Assembly (NCBI GenBank): GCA_018062705.1
Contig: JAGORQ010000006.1
Span: forward strand, 1-43,150
Length of the DNA: 43,150 bases
Origin: Candidatus Shapirobacteria bacterium
Lineage (GTDB): Bacteria > Patescibacteriota > Microgenomatia > UBA12405
Direction of reading: 5' to 3'
In this document: in pieces, positions 7,256-15,349 of the stretch
Layout of the letters: each line of letters starts with the position of its first letter
Position numbering within the stretch: the stretch's first letter is position 1
Program-made: the position numbers and the translations under genes
Notes under the pieces: generated by a model
The model's database searches: none
Told to the model about the DNA's origin: nothing
What the model saw: the letters and a program-made list of their open reading frames with translations, nothing else

Positions 7256-8044
7256 ATGGCGCATTTTCAATCTACAGCGGGGAGGGTTTATTTTGATGAA
7301 AAAGGATTTGGAGAGCCACTAATTTTTGTCCATGGGAGAACATTGGACTCGCGGATGTGGCAACCACAAATTGATAAATTTTCTAAAAATTACCGGTGCA
7401 TTACTTATGATCTAAACGGTTTTGGACAATCAGAAATACCCAAAAATGGTTATGATCCAGTGCTAACCCTACGGGAGTTGTATGATCATTTAAAAATAAA
7501 TAAGGCAACGATTATTGCCTTGTCACTCGGGACTCATATAGTTATTAACTTTGCATTGGAAAATCCGGAGCTGGTAGACAAATTGGTACTGATGTCCTGC
7601 ACAATTTCTGGGGCTGAATTTGGTCAGGAATTTATGGACGACTGGAACGCTGTGGAAAGTCAGGCAATGGCAGGGGATTTGAAAAAGGCTAAAGAATTGT
7701 GGATAAACTGCCGAGCTTTTGGACAATTGAAAGGCAATCGGCTGGAGAATTATGAATTGTTTTTGAAAATGGTGGCGGAATATACTGGTTGGGATATTAT
7801 TAATCCGCCAAAAAAAATGCCCCGACCTGGAGTAATGGAGAGGTTGGGAGAAATAACGGCACCAACACTAGTGATGACTGGGGACAAAGATTATCCGGAT
7901 TTTAGGAAAAACGGAGAGATACTGGGGTCAAGCCTGCCAAATGCTCGGACGGAAATTATTAAAAATAGCAGCCATATGGTGAATTTGGAATTCCCCGAAT
8001 TGGTGAACGAATTGATTGGAGAATTTCTCGTAGCGGGAAAGTGA
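7256..8044 (+). CDS. Alpha/beta hydrolase
   Basis: 262 aa from this ATG; the frame is open further to an ATG at 7214, but TATAAT at 7241-7246 lies 9 nt before 7256 and homologues begin near here, so I prefer 7256. Oxyanion-hole region is LIFVHGRTLDSRMWQPQ; nucleophile elbow is ALSLG (Ala in place of the first Gly); acid in VMTGDKDYPD; His in NSSHMVNLEFPE. A complete fold of the epoxide-hydrolase/esterase type with a lid region around residues 130-190. Substrate unknown. Confidence 0.85.
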   Translation: MAHFQSTAGRVYFDEKGFGEPLIFVHGRTLDSRMWQPQIDKFSKNYRCITYDLNGFGQSEIPKNGYDPVLTLRELYDHLKINKATIIALSLGTHIVINFALENPELVDKLVLMSCTISGAEFGQEFMDDWNAVESQAMAGDLKKAKELWINCRAFGQLKGNRLENYELFLKMVAEYTGWDIINPPKKMPRPGVMERLGEITAPTLVMTGDKDYPDFRKNGEILGSSLPNARTEIIKNSSHMVNLEFPELVNELIGEFLVAGK

Positions 8045-8059
8045 TATAATTCCTATAAT

Positions 8060-8512
8060 ATGGGTAAAGAAGTGGGTGTAATATTCAATGATCGGATGGC
8101 TGCTATACCGGAAATGACGGGAGCGGTGGCACTGGTCAGAGCTCATCCAGAGATGGCAAATCAGGCAATAGAAGCCTATCGACAAATGATTAAAGTAATG
8201 ACGGGATTGAGCGAGGCTGACTGGGCAGGAATTCGGGAGACCAACATGCTAGTGCGCTACGAAAAAATGAAATCAACTGAGGTGGTGGGAGAAAAATTTG
8301 AAAATGGGGCAAATCAATTTGTAGCCAAGTTGGGAGCGGAAAGACTGACAGAGGTGGTGGAGTTTTTGGATGGTGAATTTGGAGACTCAGAAGAATCGAT
8401 AAAAGGAGTCGATAAATTATGTGAAATGATGGAAAAGGCACACGCCAAAAAAATGGCTGATCCAGATTGGGTACCAAAAGATGGTGACCCAGAATCAGAT
8501 GGAATTGTGTGA
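8060..8512 (+). CDS. Hypothetical acidic helical protein
   Basis: 150 aa, no family recognised. Mostly helical and acidic, with many Glu, Met and Lys. The tail (DPDWVPKDGDPESDG) is disordered-looking. Two TATAAT boxes (8045-8050 and 8054-8059) precede the ATG; the first gives a start near the ATG. The next small ORF continues in exactly the same frame after the TGA, so the pair may be one interrupted or read-through gene (see findings). Confidence 0.55.
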   Translation: MGKEVGVIFNDRMAAIPEMTGAVALVRAHPEMANQAIEAYRQMIKVMTGLSEADWAGIRETNMLVRYEKMKSTEVVGEKFENGANQFVAKLGAERLTEVVEFLDGEFGDSEESIKGVDKLCEMMEKAHAKKMADPDWVPKDGDPESDGIV

Positions 8513-8551
8513 GGGCAAACAACGTTAAATGACGACCAATCAAAAATTCAT

Positions 8552-8815
8552 TTGGCAGTAGGACACGCATTATCCCAAATTATTTTTCAAAAATTTAAAC
8601 CAAAATTGGGAGAATGGGCCAAGGATGATTTGGTGAGTTTGCCTGACTTAATGACTTGGGTGGCAATGAAGTACCCGACACAATTGACAACAGAACTGAG
8701 AGATTTGGTGCAAACTTGGTATTTACCTAAACCAGAAAGTTTGGGGTGGATATCTGATGCAAGATTTGAAACAACTAAAAAAGTTCAAGAGCGTTTACAA
8801 ACTGATGAGGATTAG
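8552..8815 (+). CDS. Small hypothetical protein, TTG start or continuation of preceding gene
   Basis: 87 aa if started at the TTG. The frame is open from directly after the TGA at 8510-8512 with no ATG or GTG. The residues upstream of the TTG (LNDDQSKIHLAVGHAL...) look like protein sequence, suggesting a non-standard start or loss of a start. The content is helical with several Trp (LGEWAKDDL, MTWVAMKYP, VQTWYLPK). No family recognised. Confidence 0.45.
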   Translation: MAVGHALSQIIFQKFKPKLGEWAKDDLVSLPDLMTWVAMKYPTQLTTELRDLVQTWYLPKPESLGWISDARFETTKKVQERLQTDED

Positions 8816-8853
8816 AAAGAGGTTGAATGAGGACGTTTACAAAATAAACACCT

Positions 8854-9282
8854 TTATTTTTTTGGAGAAAATTCAATTATCCACTCAATACCGTATTTGT
8901 CCCGGAACATGCCCATGTAGGTGCCATAAGGGCCGTCGCCCATAGGACCTTCAACTTCGCCACCAGCAGACAGTCCGGTAAATAATCGATCAGCTTCTTC
9001 TTTGGAGTCGGCATTAACTAAAACTTTGCTTCGATTTTCATGCTCATTAACAAGTCCCAAAATTTCGGGGACATCGTTGGCCACCAACACAGAACCACTG
9101 CCGATGGGTAGGGCAATATACATAATTTTATTGGCTTCTTTTTCGGAGGGGGTGAAGTCGGCACTCGACAAGTCTTTAAAGCGAACAATTTTGGTAAACT
9201 CGCCACCGAAGACTGATTTGTAAAAGGTGAATGCCTCCTCGGCGTTACCGTTGAAATTGATCCAGGGATTTATGGTTGTCAT
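8854..9282 (-). CDS. PhnB-like VOC protein
   Basis: 142 aa. Opening INPWINFNGNAEEAFTFYKSVFGGEF is the classic start of the PhnB/3-demethylubiquinone-like VOC group, and it ends GMFRDKYGIEWIIEF, the matching C-terminal motif. The central strand IALPIGSGSVLVANDVPE is also typical. Function in these proteins is usually undefined; none of the signature suggests antibiotic resistance in particular. Convergent with the ORF ending at 8815; an AT-only potential stem at about 8841-8862 lies between. Confidence 0.88.
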   Translation of the reverse strand: MTTINPWINFNGNAEEAFTFYKSVFGGEFTKIVRFKDLSSADFTPSEKEANKIMYIALPIGSGSVLVANDVPEILGLVNEHENRSKVLVNADSKEEADRLFTGLSAGGEVEGPMGDGPYGTYMGMFRDKYGIEWIIEFSPKK

Positions 9283-9361
9283 ACGTTTTATAATATCAAA
9301 TTAAAATAATCGGATAAAGATATTTTTGTTGAATGCAGTGGGTAAGCTATAATCAGCAGGG

Positions 9362-9850
9362 ATGATTAATTCTAAAATATCAATTGTAAAACTGGGGCCT
9401 GATGAATGGCAGAAATATAAGCGCATTAGACTGGAAACTCTAAAAGCAGAACCGAAAGCATTTAATTCAACTTATGATGAATCTTTAACCTACCCCTCAG
9501 TTTATTGGAAAGAAAAACTGGGCAACAATAATAACTTATTTGCTTTTGCTAAAGATAATAAAAAGATTATTGGAATAATGAATTTGACAATTGGTGAGGA
9601 GGGCGAGACTGACGAAACAGCAGTAATTCATGGTGCTTATGTAAACCAAAATTACAGAGGTCAAGGTGTTGGAAAAAGTCTATTAAATTATTTGCTGGAA
9701 GAAGTTAAGAAGAATGATGAAATTAAACTTTTAAAACTTTGGGTCAAAGACACACAAATAACAGCTAAAAGACTTTATGAAAGTATGGGATTTGAATTTA
9801 CTGTAAAAGCAGGAGAGCATACTTCAATAATGGAAAAGAGACTTAAATAA
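9362..9850 (+). CDS. GNAT-family N-acetyltransferase
   Basis: 162 aa. Motif A is at VIHGAYVNQNYRGQGVGKSLLNYLLEE, with the acetyl-CoA pyrophosphate loop Q/R-x-x-G-x-G (RGQGVGK), followed by motif B around KLWVKDTQITAKRLYESMGFEF. The early part (EWQKYKRIRLETLKAEPKAF) is the usual RimI/Rim-like start. Acceptor unknown. TATAAT (9348-9353) is 8 nt before the ATG. Confidence 0.9.
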   Translation: MINSKISIVKLGPDEWQKYKRIRLETLKAEPKAFNSTYDESLTYPSVYWKEKLGNNNNLFAFAKDNKKIIGIMNLTIGEEGETDETAVIHGAYVNQNYRGQGVGKSLLNYLLEEVKKNDEIKLLKLWVKDTQITAKRLYESMGFEFTVKAGEHTSIMEKRLK

Positions 9851-9852
9851 TG

Positions 9853-9945
9853 TAGTTCCGACGTCTATGATGGGGTACGGACCCCTTTCTGGTTGGATTA
9901 TGTGTTTTGATGCTCCCACCCCTTGGAGTCAATAAGAACAGCAGT
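9853..9945. repeat. Dispersed ~100-nt repeat, copy 1
   Basis: Starts AGTTCCGACGTCTATGATGG and contains GGGGTACGG, a TGCTCCC segment and GGAGTCAATAAGAAC. The first part matches copies at 10316, 10716 and 15228; the GGAGTCAATAAGAAC segment is shared with copy 2 only. Lies directly after the GNAT stop. No ORF. Confidence 0.6.
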
Positions 9946-9959
9946 TAGAGGATATTAAT

Positions 9960-10301
9960 CTACAAAGTTTCTTCTTGTTCAATATAAAATGCTGGTGTGG
10001 TAACCAGTAGCATTTTACATTTTCCTTTATAGAAAAAAATTGAACCTGCAGGTACAACTACCAAATCGCCTGGAACAAAGTTTTCATTTTGACCATCAAT
10101 TTCAAAAATGCCAGACCCCTCTAAAATGTAATAAATGAAATCGCATTTATGCTCAATTATCTTTGTTTCATGACCATTTTCAGTCTCTATTAAACAAACA
10201 CCTGTTCGGTCAGTAATATCATCTACAGGAAATATTTTTCCCTTTATGCCAACTTTTTCAAAAGAATAGTTATCAGCTGTTTTTAGAATATGCGATTTCA
10301 T
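9960..10301 (-). CDS. Cupin-domain protein
   Basis: 113 aa single cupin barrel: the motif-1 region HETKIIEHKCDFIYYILEGSGIFEIDGQ and the motif-2 region FVPGDLVVVPAGSIFFYKG are both visible. The metal-binding His/Glu set is incomplete by eye (His at HETKIIEHK; the second-motif His is replaced), so it may bind ligands rather than catalyse. The promoter-start region (TAAAAT then CAGGCT then ATG) is almost identical to that of the unrelated gene starting at 10705. Confidence 0.82.
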   Translation of the reverse strand: MKSHILKTADNYSFEKVGIKGKIFPVDDITDRTGVCLIETENGHETKIIEHKCDFIYYILEGSGIFEIDGQNENFVPGDLVVVPAGSIFFYKGKCKMLLVTTPAFYIEQEETL

Positions 10302-10430
10302 AGCCTGATTTTATCAAAAGTTCCACAGTCCATGACAGGGTGGGTTAAATTTAGGGTAAAAAGTGCTTGCTCTCCATCTTCCTTCGACAAGCTCAGGACA
10401 AGTGGAGTCAATAAGAACTGCTGTGTGTGG
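10296..10430. repeat. Dispersed ~100-nt repeat, copy 2
   Basis: AGTTCCACAGTCCATGACAG, then GGTTAAATTTAGGG, then GCTTGCTCTCC, an embedded FDKLR-type palindrome (10382-10400) and GGAGTCAATAAGAAC. Shares its upstream 25 bp, including the start region of the adjacent gene, with copy 3. Confidence 0.6.
10382..10400. repeat. Short dispersed palindrome (TCCTTCGAC...AGGA), copy 1
   Basis: TCCTTCGACAAGCTCAGGA; the same 19 bases recur at 15575-15593 inside the 3' end of the GIY-YIG gene. Arms TCCT/AGGA and the inner TCGA/AGCT region give an imperfect hairpin. Non-coding here. Confidence 0.7.
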
Positions 10431-10444
10431 ATACTAAGGCAAAG

Positions 10445-10705
10445 TTACTTTTGCTTACTTGCCCAGATATTCTTAAAAAATGGCAAACTTAAAGTTGATA
10501 ATAAAAATCCTAATGATGGTATAACAGCATTTAGCCAAGGATTATTTACCCCGATTGCCTTCATATAGAAACCAATACTCAAAAAAGTAAAGATTATTAG
10601 TAATAATTTTCTGGTCAAACTTGTTTCCCAAGCCTTATCAACTTCAACCTTTTTGTTCCGATTTTCAATTATCTTAATTCTTTTTTCCAGTTCTTCAACT
10701 TTCAT
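10445..10705 (-). CDS. Small membrane protein with N-terminal coiled coil
   Basis: 86 aa. Residues 1-25 (MKVEELEKRIKIIENRNKKV) form a charged heptad-like helix. Two transmembrane helices follow (LLLIIFTFLSIGFYMKAIGV and LNAVIPSLGFLLSTLSLPFF). No family recognised beyond small two-TM proteins. Shares its promoter/start region with the cupin gene at 9960-10301. Confidence 0.65.
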   Translation of the reverse strand: MKVEELEKRIKIIENRNKKVEVDKAWETSLTRKLLLIIFTFLSIGFYMKAIGVNNPWLNAVIPSLGFLLSTLSLPFFKNIWASKQK

Positions 10706-10800
10706 AGCCTGATTTTATCAAAAGTTCCGCAGTCTATGATGGGGTATGTTAAATTTAGGTTCAAAAAGTGTTTGCTCCCCGCATTGGAAGAAATTAGGAA
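10700..10800. repeat. Dispersed ~100-nt repeat, copy 3
   Basis: AGTTCCGCAGTCTATGATGG, GGGTATG, TTAAATTTAGGTTCAAAAAG and TTTGCTCCCC. The best match to copy 4 in the middle part and to copy 2 in the left part. Confidence 0.6.
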
Positions 10801-10830
10801 GGCTGTTTGCGGGTAATGTATCATATTTAT

Positions 10831-11748
10831 ATGATTACTCTGGTAATTATCATCACTAGCTTACTTTTTTTAGTGAAATCGGCAGATGTTTTTGTAGACC
10901 AAGCTTCTGCCTTTGCAAAAAAACTTAAAATAAGTGACTTTCTAATTGGTTTTACTGTTGTAGCTTTTGGGACATCTCTTCCTGAACTAATTTCTACAAT
11001 TTTTTCAGCCTTGGCTGGTCATAATCAATTAGTAGTTTCCAATATTATTGGCAGCAACATTACCAATTCTTGTTTGATATTTGGTTTAATCGCTATTTTT
11101 AATAACTTCAAAATCCGCAAGAGAGATGTGGATATAAATATACCTTTAAATATGGCGGCTTTAATGGCATTCTGGGCATTGGCTGTGTTTATGGGTTTTA
11201 CTTTGAACTGGTCGGCAGGCATATCACTTATCTTGGTTTTTTTCGTCCTACTGGTTTTGTCGAAAGAGTATAACCACATTAAAATCGCAAAACTTAACAT
11301 GACACAATTTAGTCCGTTAGTTTTGATTTTGTCGTTAACTTTTTTAGTAATATCAGGAAAAATCTGTATTGAACAAATTATTAACCTGGCGAATCAATTA
11401 AAAGTCTCGGAGACTATTTTGGGATATTTTTTACTAGCCGTCGGAACTTCATTACCTGAACTTGTAACTACCTGGGTAGCAGTTAAGAAAAATGATGGTG
11501 AGTTAGCTGTAGGAAATATCTTGGGATCTAATTTATTTAATTTACTTTTTATATTTGGAATTTCAACATTTATTAGACCAATACAGCTCGTCGGTTTTAG
11601 AACTGACTTAGTTTTTTTGACAGGAATAACCCTGGCGACCTACTCCTTTGCCATAACGGGCAAGAAATACTCTTTTAATAAAAAAGAAGGCCTGGGATTG
11701 TTGTCGCTTTATGTCTTGTTTGTGGTGTTTCAAATTTTTGGAACCTAA
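10831..11748 (+). CDS. CaCA-family Na+/Ca2+ (cation/proton) antiporter
   Basis: 305 aa from ATG 10831; the open frame reaches a TTG at 10807, but a TATCAT -10 (10819-10824) 6 nt before 10831 and the membrane-start MITLVIIITSLLFL favour this ATG. About 10 transmembrane helices in two halves. The two alpha repeats are plain: VVAFGTSLPELISTIFSAL...GSNITN (first half) and LAVGTSLPELVTTWVAV...GSNLFN (second half); the acidic Glu of each SLPEL is the ion-binding residue. Exchanges Ca2+ or K+ against Na+ or H+ across the inner membrane. Confidence 0.92.
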   Translation: MITLVIIITSLLFLVKSADVFVDQASAFAKKLKISDFLIGFTVVAFGTSLPELISTIFSALAGHNQLVVSNIIGSNITNSCLIFGLIAIFNNFKIRKRDVDINIPLNMAALMAFWALAVFMGFTLNWSAGISLILVFFVLLVLSKEYNHIKIAKLNMTQFSPLVLILSLTFLVISGKICIEQIINLANQLKVSETILGYFLLAVGTSLPELVTTWVAVKKNDGELAVGNILGSNLFNLLFIFGISTFIRPIQLVGFRTDLVFLTGITLATYSFAITGKKYSFNKKEGLGLLSLYVLFVVFQIFGT

Positions 11749-11784
11749 ATTGAAAATTGGATGGTCTGGTAAACTATCCATACC

Positions 11785-11991
11785 ATGACCCAGAATGTGA
11801 CCAACTTTGTCCAAGACTATCGGAGTAAAAACAAAATCACCCAAGAAGAACTTGGAGGGGCAATTGGAGTGACTCGCCAAACTATTATTGCGATTGAAAA
11901 AGGTAATTACACACCTTCTGTGTTGTTGGCTTTAAAGATTGCAAAATATTTCAACACGACTGTTGAGAAATTGTTTACAATAGGGAAATAA
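11785..11991 (+). CDS. Small XRE-family regulator (YozG/YgzD-like)
   Basis: 68 aa, one helix-turn-helix domain ([28 protein letters not shown] region), ending with the [10 protein letters not shown] tail typical of single-domain XRE regulators. TAAACT lies 9 nt before the ATG. The next gene, a membrane protein, starts 2 nt after its stop; XRE plus SDERE-type membrane protein is a common pair, so it probably controls that gene. Confidence 0.88.
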   Translation: MTQNVTNFVQDYRSKNKITQEELGGAIGVTRQTIIAIEKGNYTPSVLLALKIAKYFNTTVEKLFTIGK

Positions 11992-11993
11992 AT

Positions 11994-12347
11994 ATGATTA
12001 TTGAAATTATTAGTGCTGCGGTCATATTAGGAATTGCAATTATATTTTTAAATCCTGGCCATTTGACCATGCCAGACACCATGGTGTCAATGTTGGCAGT
12101 GGCACTCATAGTCTCTTTCTTGACATTTGCAGCTTATCTCTTCCGAGAAAAATCGTCAGATGAGCGGGAGGCAATACATATTCTGACTGCAGGGAGGATT
12201 TCATATCTAGTTGGAGTTGGTACCTTGATTGTGGGAATTGTTGCTCAAGCATTGAAACATGAAATTGATCCATGGATGGTTATTGCTCTGTGTACTATGG
12301 TCTTTTCAAAGCTTGTTTCTCGAATCTACTCTCATTTCAGAATGTAA
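11994..12347 (+). CDS. Membrane protein co-transcribed with XRE regulator
   Basis: 117 aa with four hydrophobic helices (IISAAVILGIAIIFL; MVSMLAVALIVSFLTFAAYLF; ISYLVGVGTLIVGIVAQAL; WMVIALCTMVFSKLV). The cytoplasmic motif SSDEREAIHILTAGR resembles the SDERE motif of small membrane proteins that accompany YozG-type regulators. Function not known. Confidence 0.75.
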   Translation: MIIEIISAAVILGIAIIFLNPGHLTMPDTMVSMLAVALIVSFLTFAAYLFREKSSDEREAIHILTAGRISYLVGVGTLIVGIVAQALKHEIDPWMVIALCTMVFSKLVSRIYSHFRM

Positions 12348-12354
12348 AGTTGAC

Positions 12355-12383
12355 TTGACATTTATATTTTGATTTACTAGACT
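12355..12383 (+). promoter_or_regulatory. Promoter of the redox-repair operon
   Basis: TTGACA (12355-12360), 17-nt spacer, TAGACT (12378-12383), then 8 nt to the ATG at 12392. There is no room for a Shine-Dalgarno site, so the transcript probably starts at or next to the ATG. Confidence 0.75.
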
Positions 12384-12391
12384 GAATAAAT

Positions 12392-12916
12392 ATGAAAAAC
12401 TCAACAACCTTTTTGGTAATTATAGTAGTTTTGACGATCACTGCCTTTGGTATATACAGGCTGATGCAAAACTCTTTTCAATCTGAATCAATGATGCCAG
12501 AAGAAGAGACAACCATGGAACCAACAGCACTGATGATGAAGAAAGACGACACCGTCGATGAGAGTGATAAAACTGTAGAAGAGATGATGGTTGAATCTCG
12601 ATATATCCAATACAGTAAACCAACTCTCGATAACACTTCAAACAACCGACGCATCCTATTCTTCTACGCATCCTGGTGTCCAACCTGCAAACCCGCCGAT
12701 GCCAGCTTTTCCCAAAACATAGAAAAAATTCCTCAGGGCGTTACATTAATTCGGGTCAATTATAATGATCCAGAAACAGATCAAGAAGAAAAAGATTTGG
12801 CTAAAAAGTATGGCATTGTCTATCAGCATACCTTTGTCCAAATTAATTCTTCAGGAGAGGTCGTAACAAAATGGAACGGTGGACAAATGGACGAATTACT
12901 ATCTAATATTAAGTAA
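12392..12916 (+). CDS. Membrane-anchored thioredoxin-like protein
   Basis: 174 aa. Residues 5-25 form a signal anchor (TTFLVIIVVLTITAFGIYRL). A Met/Glu/Asp-rich linker follows (to about 75). The thioredoxin domain has its active site SWCPTCK (Cys96, Cys99) and a later VYQHTFVQINSSGEVV strand where the cis-Pro is replaced (VYQHTF rather than VxxxPT). It would face outside the membrane as a thiol donor/acceptor. First gene of an operon with the DipZ-like electron carrier (stop to ATG gap 2 nt) and MsrB. Confidence 0.88.
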   Translation: MKNSTTFLVIIVVLTITAFGIYRLMQNSFQSESMMPEEETTMEPTALMMKKDDTVDESDKTVEEMMVESRYIQYSKPTLDNTSNNRRILFFYASWCPTCKPADASFSQNIEKIPQGVTLIRVNYNDPETDQEEKDLAKKYGIVYQHTFVQINSSGEVVTKWNGGQMDELLSNIK

Positions 12917-12918
12917 CA

Positions 12919-14646
12919 ATGATATTACTTATCGCATTTGCATTTCTAGCTGGAATAATAACAGTACTATCACCGTGTATATTACCTGTCCTGCCGATTA
13001 TTCTGACTTCGAGTGTCGGTGGAGTGTATACAGGCAAATCCAGACCAATGGGAGTAGTTGTCGGATTTGTTTTGAGTTTTGCTTTCTTTACACTATTTTT
13101 ATCAACTATTGTTCGGCTTAGTGGTATTCCCGCAGAAACCCTTAGGCAATTATCGATCATTGTGGTGGCAGGGTTTGGAATTTCGCTACTTGTCCCCCGG
13201 TTTCAAATCTTTATAGAACAGTTATTTTCTAAGTTGGCAGGACTGGTGCCCAGCAGTGGGCAGAGAACTGGCTTTGGAGGCGGGCTGTTGATTGGGCTTT
13301 CGGTGGGACTTCTGTGGACACCTTGCGTTGGTCCGATCTTGGCATCAGTCATATCATTGGCTATTACCGGGACGGTTACTTTTGAGGCTTTTTTAATAAC
13401 GCTCGGCTACTCGCTAGGGACGGCAATACCAATGTTTTTGATTATGCTAGGAGGTCAAAATGCGCTCAGAAAGGTACCCTGGTTACTGGCAAACTTGGGA
13501 GTAATTCAAAAAATATTTGGAGGGCTAATGATAATAACTGCTATTAGCATATTCTTTAATATTGATCGAAGATTTCAAACTTTTGTCCTAAATACATTTC
13601 CAAAATATGGGACAGGCCTTACCAAACTGGAAGATAATGAGTTGATTCGTAAACAGTTAGATAAACAATCTGACTCGCAAATTAAGAAAAATGACATGGG
13701 TAAACCGTTGTTCAATTTAATTATGCCAAAAGGAGTCAAGGCACCTGAAATAGTTCCTGGAGGGGTCTGGATTAACTCTGATCCACTGACACTGGACGAA
13801 TTAAAAGGAAAAGTGGTTATTGTAGATTTTTGGACATATAGCTGTATTAATTGCCAGAGAACTCTACCCTACTTACGAGAGTGGTATAAAAAATATAGTG
13901 ACAAAGGATTGGTAATAATCGGGGTTCATGCTCCAGAGTTTGAATTTGAAAAAAGTGAGAAAAATGTTGCTAGGGCAATTAAGGATTTTGAGCTAACTTA
14001 TCCAATTGTTCAAGATAATGATTTTGCTACCTGGAGAGCCTACGACAATCGATACTGGCCGGCGAAGTATTTTATAGATAAGGAAGGCTATATCCGTTAT
14101 TCACACTTTGGGGAAGGAGCCTATGATGAATCGGAAAAAGTTATCCAAGAACTTCTTAAGGAAGCTGGAGCAACCGATTTGTTCTCTGAAATAAACAATC
14201 CAGTTTATCAAATTCAGTCTAAAACTCCGGAAATATATTTGGGATATGGACGTATAGACAATTTTGCATCCCCAGAGACAATCAAAAAAGACTTGTTGGG
14301 AACATATAGTGCACCAAAAAGTTTAAGAAATAGTGAATTTGCCTACACGGGTGATTGGAAGGTGATGAGTGAGTACGCTAACCCCCAAAAAGGGGCGAAG
14401 TTAACACTTAGCTTTGATGCTAAAGAGGTCTTTTTGGTGATGAGGACAAATGGGACTCCGGCAAAAGTAAATGTTTATTTGGACGATAAAATGGAGAGTT
14501 TTGGAGAAGATAATCAAAATGGGGTGGTAACAGTTGACAGTGACCGGCTTTATAAATTAATTGAGCTTCAATCTCCGGGTCAACATATTCTGAAATTAGA
14601 ATTTGAAGATAGTAATGCCGAAATCTTTGCATTTACGTTTGGGTAA
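12919..14646 (+). CDS. DipZ-like CcdA-TlpA-CBM fusion, transmembrane thiol electron carrier
   Basis: 575 aa. Residues 1-220: CcdA/DsbD beta-type membrane domain with its two redox cysteines, LSPCILPVLP (Cys20) and WTPCVGPIL (Cys136). Residues about 275-420: TlpA-like thioredoxin domain with CINC (Cys309, Cys312) and cis-Pro region YWPAKYFID. Residues 430-575: beta-sandwich like the carbohydrate-binding-type C-terminal domain of mycobacterial DipZ. It carries electrons from cytoplasmic thioredoxin across the membrane to extracytoplasmic thiols. Its neighbours, an anchored thioredoxin and an anchored MsrB, are the likely acceptors. Confidence 0.92.
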   Translation: MILLIAFAFLAGIITVLSPCILPVLPIILTSSVGGVYTGKSRPMGVVVGFVLSFAFFTLFLSTIVRLSGIPAETLRQLSIIVVAGFGISLLVPRFQIFIEQLFSKLAGLVPSSGQRTGFGGGLLIGLSVGLLWTPCVGPILASVISLAITGTVTFEAFLITLGYSLGTAIPMFLIMLGGQNALRKVPWLLANLGVIQKIFGGLMIITAISIFFNIDRRFQTFVLNTFPKYGTGLTKLEDNELIRKQLDKQSDSQIKKNDMGKPLFNLIMPKGVKAPEIVPGGVWINSDPLTLDELKGKVVIVDFWTYSCINCQRTLPYLREWYKKYSDKGLVIIGVHAPEFEFEKSEKNVARAIKDFELTYPIVQDNDFATWRAYDNRYWPAKYFIDKEGYIRYSHFGEGAYDESEKVIQELLKEAGATDLFSEINNPVYQIQSKTPEIYLGYGRIDNFASPETIKKDLLGTYSAPKSLRNSEFAYTGDWKVMSEYANPQKGAKLTLSFDAKEVFLVMRTNGTPAKVNVYLDDKMESFGEDNQNGVVTVDSDRLYKLIELQSPGQHILKLEFEDSNAEIFAFTFG

Positions 14647-14648
14647 AT

Positions 14649-15218
14649 TTGATAATGATCACTAGTTCCATTTTTAAGTTCAAAAACGCATTTGTTTTTA
14701 TTACAATAATAACCCTCTTGGTGGGGGGAGTACTTTTAGTACTTCAACCATTAGAAAAATCATCGTTACAAAACAATTCGTCTCCACAACAGATAACGAG
14801 CGAAATTGTCTCGGGCCGTTTTGACCCTGATAAACAAAAGGCTGATGTCGAATGGAAGCAGATACTAAGCCCTAAACAGTATTACATACTACGTGAAGCA
14901 GGAACCGAAACACCTTTTACTGGCGAGTTAAACAATGAGAAGAGAAAAGGAACATATTATAGTGCGGGTTGTGACCTACCACTTTTTCGATCTGAGCAAA
15001 AGTATGATTCCGGAACTGGCTGGCCGAGTTTTTGGGCACCAATTAATGAAAATTCACTGGTGTTAAGAAATGAGACAGGACTTGGTGATGATAGAATTGA
15101 AGTCCTCGATAGATGCGGTGGACATTTGGGTCACGTCTTTGACGACGGTCCGCAACCGACTGGTAAGCGATATTGTATGAATTCCGTTGCCCTCTACTTT
15201 GTGCCTGATAAAAATTAG
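14649..15218 (+). CDS. msrB: Membrane-anchored peptide methionine-R-sulfoxide reductase
   Basis: 189 aa: signal anchor at residues 12-32 (NAFVFITIITLLVGGVLLVL), then a full MsrB domain with TGWPSFW, CGGHLGHVFDDGP and the catalytic Cys176 in RYCMNS. It reduces Met-R-SO in exported proteins, with electrons supplied by the upstream DipZ/thioredoxin pair. The zinc site is incomplete: each of the usual two CxxC pairs keeps one Cys only (YSAGCDLP and LDRCGGH). Zinc-free MsrB proteins are known, so activity is still likely. It follows the DipZ-like gene by 2 nt. Confidence 0.92.
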   Translation: MIMITSSIFKFKNAFVFITIITLLVGGVLLVLQPLEKSSLQNNSSPQQITSEIVSGRFDPDKQKADVEWKQILSPKQYYILREAGTETPFTGELNNEKRKGTYYSAGCDLPLFRSEQKYDSGTGWPSFWAPINENSLVLRNETGLGDDRIEVLDRCGGHLGHVFDDGPQPTGKRYCMNSVALYFVPDKN

Positions 15219-15227
15219 GTGTATAAA

Positions 15228-15300
15228 GTTCCGCATTCCACGGCGGGGTACGTTAAATTTAGGTTCAAAATGGCGTTGCTCCCCCTCTAAGATTCCCTTC
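15228..15300. repeat. Dispersed ~100-nt repeat, copy 4, carrying a tRNA-Asn 3'-end copy
   Basis: AGTTCCGCATTCCACGGCGG, then GTTAAATTTAGGTTCAAAAT, then TTGCTCCCCCTC. Bases 15278-15295 (GCTCCCCCTCTAAGATTC) are identical to the tRNA-Asn gene 3' end at 15679-15696, in the same orientation. Confidence 0.65.
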
Positions 15301-15349
15301 ATTACATTCAGGGCAAGCTCACTTTTGTTATATAGCGATAGAATAAATT

